Shown here one piece after another: positions 1 through 5,472 of a DNA stretch of 7,937 nucleotides (position 1 is its first letter; each line of letters begins with the position of its first letter). The notes under the pieces are model-generated. The model was not told where the DNA came from and did not search any database. It saw nothing but the letters and a program-made list of their open reading frames with translations. A program made the translations under genes and the position numbers. This stretch comes from CAILLO01 sp964579735 (lineage in GTDB: Bacteria; Bacillota; Clostridia; Saccharofermentanales; UBA5734): contig CAZOHH010000091.1 in the NCBI GenBank assembly GCA_964579735.1, forward strand, positions 1 through 7,937. Reading direction: 5' to 3'.

Positions 1-213
1 GCGATCACAGGAGCCGATGCCCCGACTCAATCCCCTTCGGTACTGGCTGTATTGGCTGGAAACGATATACTGGTTACGCCGGAGTATCAGAAGGCCTACG
101 ACTCCGTGCTTGCCGCAGTCCTTTCCGGCACCATCTCCCGGGAGACCCTCGACCGCGCGGTCTTCCGGATTCTGGCCTGGAAGTATTCGAAGAATCTCTT
201 CAAGCAACCTTAA
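1..213 (+). CDS. Glycoside hydrolase family 3 protein, C-terminal fragment (5' end outside the window)
   Basis: This is the last 70 residues of a protein read in frame 1 and ending at TAA 211-213. The fragment contains AGNDILVTPEYQKAYDSVL, then a helix with SGTISRETLDRAVFRILAWK, then a short basic tail. This matches the end of the catalytic (beta/alpha)8 domain in family 3 glycoside hydrolases of the beta-N-acetylhexosaminidase/NagZ type, where 'AG-D-L' is followed by 'V--G-IS--R-D-AV-RIL--K'. The chain stops right after this helix, so the protein probably lacks the second domain of beta-glucosidases, as NagZ-like enzymes do. The likely role is removing N-acetylglucosamine or a related sugar from wall or polysaccharide fragments, but the active-site part is outside the window, so the substrate is unknown. 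The next gene starts 10 nt downstream, so the two are probably cotranscribed. Confidence 0.8.
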   Translation, partial: AITGADAPTQSPSVLAVLAGNDILVTPEYQKAYDSVLAAVLSGTISRETLDRAVFRILAWKYSKNLFKQP

Positions 214-218
214 GGAGG
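212..218 (+). promoter_or_regulatory. Shine-Dalgarno AAGGAGG overlapping the upstream stop codon
   Basis: AAGGAGG lies 5 nt before ATG 224 and overlaps the TAA (211-213) of the glycoside hydrolase gene. It fixes the start of the aldo/keto reductase at 224 and implies translational coupling. The open frame continues upstream to 17, but that 69-residue extension lies over the coding end of the glycoside hydrolase gene and has no family similarity. Confidence 0.85.
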
Positions 219-223
219 TCGAC

Positions 224-1075
224 ATGGAAAGAAGGAACTACGGAAAGAACGGCGACAAGCTGTCCGTGATCGGATTCGGAGCGATCGTGGTCATGAACGA
301 GGAGCAGTCCGTCGCGGACCGATTCGTCGCGGAGGCCATCGACGCCGGCATCGACTACTTCGATGTCGCTCCGTCGTACGGCAATGCCCAGGACCAGCTG
401 GGGCCCGCGCTGCAGCCCTACCGGAACGGCGTCTTCCTGGCCTGCAAGACGGAGCAGCGCGATGGACCAGCCGCACGGACCGCACTCGAGGCTTCCCTCA
501 AGGTGATGCGGACGGACCACTTCGACCTCTATCAGTTCCATGCCGTGAGTACGGACGAAGATGTCGACCGGGTCCTCGCTCCCGGCGGGGCACTCGAAGT
601 ATTCGTCAAGGCGAAGGAAGAGGGGCTCGTCCGGCACCTCGGATTCTCGGCCCATTCGGAGAAGGCCGCCGTGCGCCTCTTCGAGGCCTTCCCCTTCGAT
701 TCGGTCCTGTTTCCCGTCAACTTCGCCTCGTTGCTCCAGGGAACCTTCGGACCCCGGATCTTCGAAGCCGCCGCCCGCCGCGGAGCTTCGTGCCTCGCGC
801 TCAAGGCCGTGGCCCGCGCCATGTGGCCGGAGGGCTCCGAACGCGACTACCCGAAATGCTGGTACGAGCCGCTGAAGGACGACCGTCTCGCAGGACTCGC
901 GCTGCGCTACGCGCTTTCACAGCCGATCACCGCGGCGCTCCCTCCGGGCGACATCCGTGCGTTCCGCAAGGCTGTTCTGGCGGTGAAGGACGGTGTGAAG
1001 CCGCTGGATGCTTCGGAACTGGCCGAACTGCAGGCGCTGTCGGCACAGGTCAAACCGATCTTCCCTCTGGACTAG
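224..1075 (+). CDS. Aldo/keto reductase family protein
   Basis: A 283-residue protein of normal length for a cytoplasmic NAD(P)H-dependent aldo/keto reductase, which reduces aldehydes or ketones to alcohols or the reverse. It opens with the typical beta strand (MERRNYGKNGDKLSVIGFGA). The catalytic tetrad can be placed as Asp47 and Tyr52 (in FDVAPSYG), Lys75 (in ACKTEQRD) and His106 (in LYQFHAVS). Further family features are a segment around 136-144 (VRHLGFSAH) and ITAALPPGDI near 235-244, where the cofactor-binding loop normally lies. The start at 224 follows a strong ribosome binding site. It sits directly behind a glycoside hydrolase gene, so a role in sugar-derived carbonyl metabolism is plausible, but the substrate cannot be read from the sequence. 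It converges on the phosphofructokinase gene with 44 nt between the stop codons. Confidence 0.92.
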   Translation: MERRNYGKNGDKLSVIGFGAIVVMNEEQSVADRFVAEAIDAGIDYFDVAPSYGNAQDQLGPALQPYRNGVFLACKTEQRDGPAARTALEASLKVMRTDHFDLYQFHAVSTDEDVDRVLAPGGALEVFVKAKEEGLVRHLGFSAHSEKAAVRLFEAFPFDSVLFPVNFASLLQGTFGPRIFEAAARRGASCLALKAVARAMWPEGSERDYPKCWYEPLKDDRLAGLALRYALSQPITAALPPGDIRAFRKAVLAVKDGVKPLDASELAELQALSAQVKPIFPLD

Positions 1076-1092
1076 ATGCCGGGTCTCCTCAA

Positions 1093-1138
1093 GGTCCGGA
1101 TTCGGGAAAGGCCGTCGGGTCAGTCCCGCATCCGGACC
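1093..1138. terminator. GC-rich inverted repeat at the convergent gene junction, possible bidirectional terminator
   Basis: GGTCCGGATTCGGG (1093-1106) and CCCGCATCCGGACC (1125-1138) are reverse complements with one mismatch (1102/1129) over 14 bp, with an 18-nt loop. The repeat lies 18 nt after the aldo/keto reductase stop and its loop contains the phosphofructokinase stop codon. No T-tract follows on either strand, so it is not a classical intrinsic terminator. It could still act as a transcript-end stabiliser or attenuate read-through. Confidence 0.4.
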
Positions 1139-2409
1139 GGCACGTATTCCGGCGTCCGGCGGGCGATGCACGTGTCGTCGAGCCGTGCGAAGCGCTGGAG
1201 ACCGTTCTCTATCGGGATCTCCGGCCAGCCGTCCCCGATCAGGGGCTGTGCGTAGCGGACGAAGTCGTCCGTGACATCGATGCCGTCGGCCATGATCCAC
1301 GACTTGGGCAGGTGCCGTTCGGAGTTGGCGACGGTGCGGAGGTCCACCTTCGTGTAGTAGGACCGATAGGTCTCCCCGGGTGCGCGCAGGATCGTGGCCA
1401 TGTATCCGGTGCCCTCTTTCAGGGCCATCTCCACGGCGTAGTCCCCGACCTCGCAGGCCTCCTTGACGTCGACCTTCGAGCGGTGGATGGAAGTCGATCG
1501 CTGCAATATGCCTGGCACCTGTCCCGTCGTCGCCCCTCGGACGGGGAACTTCAGCTGGTTGAGGTGGTTGACGACGACCTGGGCCGCAGTAGTCCGGCTG
1601 GCGCCGTATTCGACGTGGCCGAAGCCGTCCCGGGCCTCGCCCAATGTCCCGACGTCGAACCCCTCGTTGACGACGACGATGCAGCGGCCGCTTCGCAGCA
1701 GCTGGCGGTTCACGTTCTCGGCCAACGTGTCGAGGTTGTGGTGCGATTCCGCGAAGTACAACTGCAGCGGCATCTCCCGGTTCGGGTCGGCCAGCCTCGC
1801 CGCCGCCGTGATGAAGCCGGACTTGCGCCCCATGGCCTGCAGGACCGCGACGCGTTCCGAAACGCACATCCCGCGATTCTCCTCGTTGGTGTTCTGGATG
1901 ATGTCGGCCCAGAAGCGGGCGGCGCTGGCGTACCCCGGCGTGTGGTCGATGACCGTGAAGGCCTCGTCGCCGATGTCGTTGTCGATGGTCTTCGGGACCC
2001 CCGCGACGACCAGGTCGTAGCCCTCCGAACGGGCAAGACGCGACACCTTGTCCGCGGTGTCCATGGAGTCGTTTCCGCCGATATAGAAGAAGTAGCCGAT
2101 GTCGTGGGCCTTGAGCACGGTGAGGATGCGTTCGAAGTCCTCCTCGCAGCCTGCGTCGAGCTTGTAGCGGCAGGTGCCGATCGCACCGGATGCGGGGGTG
2201 TGCCGCAATCGTTCGAGCTCGAGAGGGTCCTGGGCCTCGAGGTCGATCAGTTCCTCCTGGAGGACTCCCTCGATGCCATGGCGGGCCGCAAAGACCCGAC
2301 CGATACGGCCCTTGTTGCGGAAGCAGCCCTGGACGACGCCAAGCAGCGAGGCGTTGATGACCGGTGAGGGACCGCCGCCGAGGGCGACGAGTGCGTTGAT
2401 CCGACCCAT
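1120..2409 (-). CDS. 6-phosphofructokinase, predicted pyrophosphate-dependent type
   Basis: A 429-residue cytoplasmic enzyme of the phosphofructokinase superfamily, phosphorylating fructose 6-phosphate to fructose 1,6-bisphosphate. Visible motifs are the first phosphate-binding loop GGGPSP (11-16), GGNDS (111-115), PKTIDND (139-145) with catalytic base Asp143, MGR (193-195) for sugar phosphate binding, and the Glu-Gly pair at 249-250. In ATP enzymes the second motif is GGDGS and the third is PGTIDND. Here Asp114 replaces the glycine and Lys140 is present, the pair known to favour pyrophosphate over ATP. The enzyme should therefore be reversible and save ATP in glycolysis, as in many anaerobes. 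GGAGG ends 7 nt before ATG 2409, supporting the start. It is divergent from the arsR operon and convergent with the aldo/keto reductase. The donor is predicted only. Confidence 0.93.
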   Translation of the reverse strand: MGRINALVALGGGPSPVINASLLGVVQGCFRNKGRIGRVFAARHGIEGVLQEELIDLEAQDPLELERLRHTPASGAIGTCRYKLDAGCEEDFERILTVLKAHDIGYFFYIGGNDSMDTADKVSRLARSEGYDLVVAGVPKTIDNDIGDEAFTVIDHTPGYASAARFWADIIQNTNEENRGMCVSERVAVLQAMGRKSGFITAAARLADPNREMPLQLYFAESHHNLDTLAENVNRQLLRSGRCIVVVNEGFDVGTLGEARDGFGHVEYGASRTTAAQVVVNHLNQLKFPVRGATTGQVPGILQRSTSIHRSKVDVKEACEVGDYAVEMALKEGTGYMATILRAPGETYRSYYTKVDLRTVANSERHLPKSWIMADGIDVTDDFVRYAQPLIGDGWPEIPIENGLQRFARLDDTCIARRTPEYVPVRMRD

Positions 2410-2419
2410 GTGAAACCTC

Positions 2420-2460
2420 CGGGAAGGACGGCGGAAGGGGTCTGCCGTCTGGCCTTCCCG
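2420..2460. promoter_or_regulatory. Imperfect palindrome in the phosphofructokinase leader
   Basis: CGGGAAGGACGGC (2420-2432) can pair with GCCGT (2444-2448) and CCTTCCCG (2453-2460), giving 13 bp with a 4-nt bulge and an 11-nt loop. On the minus strand it runs from the expected transcription start (about 2455) to the edge of the GGAGG ribosome binding site. If transcription starts near 2455, only the inner 5-6 bp stem would form fully in RNA, so the whole symmetry may act at DNA level as a regulator site. Its function is unknown. Confidence 0.4.
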
Positions 2461-2461
2461 T

Positions 2462-2491
2462 ATTGTATGGGTGCGTGCGGCGGCTTGTCAA
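2462..2491 (-). promoter_or_regulatory. Sigma70-type promoter for phosphofructokinase
   Basis: On the minus strand a perfect -35 box TTGACA (2491-2486) is followed after 18 nt by TACAAT (2467-2462). The expected start is near 2455, giving a leader of about 45 nt. It is back to back with the arsR promoter, with 18 bp between the two -35 boxes. Confidence 0.72.
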
Positions 2492-2509
2492 AGGATGCCC
2501 ATGGAAGGA

Positions 2510-2538
2510 TTGACGAAGGATGGGTTCAGCGCTAGAAT
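2510..2538 (+). promoter_or_regulatory. Sigma70-type promoter for the arsR-ATPase operon
   Basis: TTGACG (2510-2515), a 17-nt spacer, and TAGAAT (2533-2538) give a near-consensus promoter. The expected start is near 2545, immediately before the palindromic operator, so a bound repressor would block initiation. Confidence 0.75.
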
Positions 2539-2546
2539 GAAATCAT

Positions 2547-2579
2547 CATATGAATACTTGCTCATATGTTCACACATAT
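2547..2579. promoter_or_regulatory. ArsR/SmtB-type operator with an extra half-site
   Basis: CATATGA (2547-2553) and TCATATG (2562-2568) form a perfect 7-bp inverted repeat with an 8-nt spacer, of the ATATGA-type symmetry bound by SmtB, ZiaR and CzrA family sensors. A third half-site, CATAT (2575-2579), forms a second inverted repeat with ATATG (2564-2568) across 6 nt. The region starts just after the expected transcription start and ends before the ribosome binding site (GAGGAGG, 2582-2588). It most likely mediates autorepression by the adjacent regulator. Its AT-rich base composition stands out from the GC-rich surroundings. Confidence 0.72.
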
Positions 2580-2594
2580 ACGAGGAGGACCGCC

Positions 2595-2984
2595 ATGAAT
2601 CCGAGCGAGATTCCCGAAGATCTTCTCCATCCCCAGGATGACCGCTGCGATTGCAGCGTGATCCATGAGGAAACCGTACGACGGGTGCGCGAAAGTCTTC
2701 CCGACGAGGGGGGTCTATATGAACTGGCCGATCTTTTCAAGGTCTTCTCCGACTCCACGAGGATCCGGATCCTCGCCGCCTTGGCCGAGTCGGAGCTCTG
2801 CGTCTGCGACGTCGCCTACCTACTCGACCTGACGCAGTCCGCGGTATCCCACCAGCTCAGGACCTTGAAGCAGACGAAACTCGTCCGCAGCCGCCGCGAA
2901 GGGCGGATCGTATTCTATTCCCTGGCAGACGACCACGTGAAGTCGATTCTCGCGCTGGGTCTGTCCCACGTCACGGAAGGGTGA
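2595..2984 (+). CDS. ArsR/SmtB-family metal-sensing repressor (CadC/ZiaR-like)
   Basis: A 129-residue winged-helix repressor that should release DNA on binding Zn, Cd, Pb or a similar thiophilic ion. The core starts near 41 (LYELADLFKVFSDSTRIRIL). The metal site ELCVCD is at 67-72, followed by the recognition helix QSAVSHQLRTL (81-91) and wing (98-110). Candidate ligands of the CadC-type alpha3N site are Cys18, Cys20, Cys69 and Cys71. The SmtB-type alpha5 site also appears complete by spacing: Asp112, His114, His125 and Glu128. Keeping both sites recalls ZiaR and CadC. ATG 2595 is chosen because GAGGAGG ends 6 nt before it. An in-frame ATG at 2550 lies inside the operator with no ribosome binding site. 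The stop codon is 5 nt before the ATPase start, so the two are one operon. Confidence 0.93.
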   Translation: MNPSEIPEDLLHPQDDRCDCSVIHEETVRRVRESLPDEGGLYELADLFKVFSDSTRIRILAALAESELCVCDVAYLLDLTQSAVSHQLRTLKQTKLVRSRREGRIVFYSLADDHVKSILALGLSHVTEG

Positions 2985-2989
2985 GGACC

Positions 2990-5098
2990 ATGAGAAGAGA
3001 ACTCGTCCTGGAAGGTTTATCCTGCGCGAACTGCGCCGCGAAGATCGAACGGCAGGTGCAGGAGCTCGAAGGCGTGCAGAGCGCTTCGCTGGATTTCGTG
3101 ACGAGGCGTCTCACGATCGAGGCCATCGACGCCACCGCACTCCAACACCTCGTGGCGCAAGCCTCGCATATCATCGCGACGGTGGAGCCCGAGGTCGAGG
3201 TCGTCGACTGCAGCGTTCCGGAAGCGGCGAAGACCGACGAAGCCGAGGACAGCGAACGGGTGGACATCTGGGGTGTCGTTCGATTCGTCTCGGGCTTTCT
3301 GCTCTTCCTTGCCGCGCTGGTCTTCCCCCTCGCGCCTTGGCTGGACCTGTCCCTCTTCCTCGCCGCCTACGTGTTCGTCGGCGGAGAGGTCGTCGTGAAG
3401 GCCGTTCGCCAGATACTGAAGGGGCAGTTCTTCGACGAACACTTCCTCATGAGCGTGGCCACCCTCGGAGCCTTCGCCGTTGGGGAGTCGGCCGAGGGCG
3501 TGGCTGTCATGCTGTTCTATCAGGTCGGTGACTTCTTCCAGGAATCCGCCGTGCGCCGCTCCCGCCGCTCCATCCGTGCCCTCATGGATATCCGTCCCGA
3601 CCACGCCAACCTCCGCCGCGACGGCAGCCTCCTCACCGTCCCCCCCGAGTCCGTGCACGTAGGGGACGTCATCGTCATCAAGCCCGGAGAGAAAATTCCC
3701 CTCGACGGAGTCGTCTGCAAGGGCCGCTCGTCACTCGACACGTCCGCGATCACCGGCGAGTCCCTGCCGCGGGAGGTTTCCGTCGGGGACGAGGTCCTGT
3801 CCGGTTCGATCAACCGCAGCGGGCTGTTCGAAGTCGAGGTGACGCGCGAATTCGAGAACTCCACGGTGTCTCGCATTCTCGATCTCGTACAGCATGCCAG
3901 CGCGCGCAAAGCCCCAACCGAGAGCTTCATCACCCGCTTCGCGCGCTACTACTCCCCCACCGTCGTCTTCGCGGCGCTGGCCCTGGCGATCCTCCCTCCC
4001 CTGCTCGTCCCCGGTGCCGCGTTCGCCGACTGGATCCACCGGGCCCTCGTGTTCCTCGTGATCTCCTGTCCCTGCGCCCTCGTGATCTCCATTCCTCTGG
4101 GCTTCTTCGGCGGCATCGGCTCCGCTTCCCGCCATGGCATCCTCTTCAAGGGCGGAAGCACCCTCGAAGCCATGAATTCCGTCGACACGGTCGTATTCGA
4201 CAAGACCGGCACGCTGACCAAAGGGGTCTTCGAGGTCACCGGAATCCACAGCGTCCTGGAAGGCGGAGAGTCGGCATTGCTTGCAACCGCCGCACAGGCC
4301 GAGGCCTTCTCGAGCCACCCCATCGCCCAGTCCATCCTCCATGCTTATGGGAAATCGGTCGACCACGATCGGTTGCGGCATTACGACGAGGTCCCCGGCC
4401 TCGGCACCCGCGTCGAGGTGGATGGGCGGCGAGTGTTGGCCGGAAGCACCAGATTCCTTGCCTCGGAGGGAATCGTTTGTGAAGAGCCGGACGCAATCGG
4501 AACGATCGTGCATGTCGCGATTGATGGCATCTACCTCGGGCATATCGTCATTTCGGACGAGATCCGAAAGGACGCGGCGTCGGCGATTCAAGATCTGCGC
4601 GATGCAGGAGTCCGCCGCCTGTTGATGTTCACCGGCGACAGCTGCAGGGTCGGAGAGGCGGTGGGCCGCAGGCTCGGTCTCGACGAGGTCCGCTGCGAGC
4701 TGCTCCCGGACGGCAAGGTTCAGGAGCTCGAGAAGCTGGAATCGGACATGGCGCCGGGGCGGAAGATCCTCTTCGTCGGCGACGGCATCAACGACGCACC
4801 GGTCCTGATGCGAGCCGACATCGGGGCGGCCATGGGCGGACTCGGCTCCGACGCCGCCATCTCGGCGGCCGACGTGGTCCTCATGACCGACGAGCCATCG
4901 AAGGTCGCCGTTGCGATTCGAATCGCCCGGAGGACGCGTCGCATCGTCTGGCAGAACATCGGTTTCGCCCTCGGCGTGAAGGGTGTCTTCCTGCTGTTGG
5001 GCGCTTTCGGCATCGCCACCATGTGGGAAGCGGTGTTCGCCGACGTCGGCGTCACGCTGATCGCCGTGTTGAATGCGATGCGCGTTCTGAGGGACTAA
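2990..5098 (+). CDS. zntA: P1B-2-type heavy-metal exporting ATPase (Zn/Cd/Pb), ZntA/CadA family
   Basis: A 702-residue inner-membrane pump that uses ATP to expel divalent soft metals. There is one N-terminal heavy-metal-binding domain with Cys12 and Cys15 (LSCANC). By eye, eight membrane helices lie near 94-115, 118-138, 150-166, 168-186, 322-343, 350-373, 655-673 and 677-696. Catalytic motifs are TGES (255-258), the metal-binding CPC (360-362), DKTGT with phosphorylated Asp404, His443-Pro444 of the nucleotide domain, FTGD (547-550) and GDGIND (597-602). Lys664 in helix 7 and Asp685 in helix 8 are the residues that mark the Zn/Cd/Pb subgroup rather than copper pumps. ATG 2990 is preferred because AAGGG lies at a suitable distance; a GTG at 2981 overlaps the arsR stop and would add three residues. 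cadA is an equally fair name. Transport of Hg(II) is possible but not shown by sequence. Confidence 0.95.
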   Translation: MRRELVLEGLSCANCAAKIERQVQELEGVQSASLDFVTRRLTIEAIDATALQHLVAQASHIIATVEPEVEVVDCSVPEAAKTDEAEDSERVDIWGVVRFVSGFLLFLAALVFPLAPWLDLSLFLAAYVFVGGEVVVKAVRQILKGQFFDEHFLMSVATLGAFAVGESAEGVAVMLFYQVGDFFQESAVRRSRRSIRALMDIRPDHANLRRDGSLLTVPPESVHVGDVIVIKPGEKIPLDGVVCKGRSSLDTSAITGESLPREVSVGDEVLSGSINRSGLFEVEVTREFENSTVSRILDLVQHASARKAPTESFITRFARYYSPTVVFAALALAILPPLLVPGAAFADWIHRALVFLVISCPCALVISIPLGFFGGIGSASRHGILFKGGSTLEAMNSVDTVVFDKTGTLTKGVFEVTGIHSVLEGGESALLATAAQAEAFSSHPIAQSILHAYGKSVDHDRLRHYDEVPGLGTRVEVDGRRVLAGSTRFLASEGIVCEEPDAIGTIVHVAIDGIYLGHIVISDEIRKDAASAIQDLRDAGVRRLLMFTGDSCRVGEAVGRRLGLDEVRCELLPDGKVQELEKLESDMAPGRKILFVGDGINDAPVLMRADIGAAMGGLGSDAAISAADVVLMTDEPSKVAVAIRIARRTRRIVWQNIGFALGVKGVFLLLGAFGIATMWEAVFADVGVTLIAVLNAMRVLRD

Positions 5099-5135
5099 CT
5101 TCGCATCGGAAACGGGTTCCTAGACCGCAAACGCT

Positions 5136-5456
5136 TCAGCAGCAGGAGGACCCGCGTCCGTCTCCACTACCCCCGTCGCGGTCGGGGCCTCCGCAGTTCG
5201 GCTCCCTGCCGGTCAGCATCCCCTGGATGATGGCAGCGGCGCACCCGACGCCGGAGTGCACCGAAATCGCATCGGACGGGCAATTCATGTCGCAGGCCCC
5301 GCACTCCATGCAGCGGTCCCGGTCGATGACCCTGGCCTTTCGGCCCACCATCTCGAACACGGCATGCGGGCAGACCTCGGCGCAGCGGCCGCATCCTGTG
5401 CATTTCTCCTCCTTGTAGACCAGAGAGACGACGTTCTTCAGGTATTGCTGTTTCAT
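5136..5456 (-). CDS. hgcB: HgcB, 2[4Fe-4S] ferredoxin of mercury methylation
   Basis: A 106-residue ferredoxin with two Cys-X2-Cys-X2-Cys-X3-Cys motifs: Cys19, 22, 25, 29 and Cys49, 52, 55, 59, each ending in Cys-Pro. It has the extra features that separate HgcB from ordinary ferredoxins: a lone cysteine in GVGCA (Cys72) and a terminal Cys105-Cys106 pair on a Gly-rich tail. There is also Cys88 (NCGG). In the known system HgcB is thought to reduce the HgcA corrinoid to Co(I), and its C-terminal cysteines may bind and hand over Hg(II). ATG 5456 is chosen because the fold starts here and GAGGG lies upstream at a usable distance. An upstream in-frame ATG at 5498 would overlap the end of hgcA. The start is 16 nt after the hgcA stop, in one operon, and the gene is convergent with the ATPase gene across 37 nt. 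Confidence 0.96.
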   Translation of the reverse strand: MKQQYLKNVVSLVYKEEKCTGCGRCAEVCPHAVFEMVGRKARVIDRDRCMECGACDMNCPSDAISVHSGVGCAAAIIQGMLTGREPNCGGPDRDGGSGDGRGSSCC

Positions 5457-5472
5457 GGCTCGAACCCTCGTT

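Noticed and set aside
17..223. N-terminal extension of the aldo/keto reductase to an ATG at 17
   Set aside because: This stretch codes for the glycoside hydrolase C-terminus in another frame, and AAGGAGG at 212-218 points to ATG 224, where family similarity begins.
790..2367. Long open plus-strand frame opposite the phosphofructokinase gene
   Set aside because: It is antisense to a protein with all family motifs, has low-complexity Asp/Val/Arg-rich composition typical of the complement of GC-rich coding DNA, and lacks any recognisable domain.
2550..2594. Upstream ATG start for the arsR gene
   Set aside because: It lies within the operator only a few nucleotides after the predicted transcription start and has no ribosome binding site. 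GAGGAGG supports 2595.
2981..2989. GTG start for the ATPase overlapping the arsR stop
   Set aside because: The purine-rich site GGAAGG directly abuts the GTG, too close to serve it, while it is well spaced for ATG 2990.
5099..5135. Terminator between the ATPase and hgcB genes
   Set aside because: Only a 4-bp stem (GGAA/TTCC near 5108-5120) without a T-tract is visible, too weak to call.
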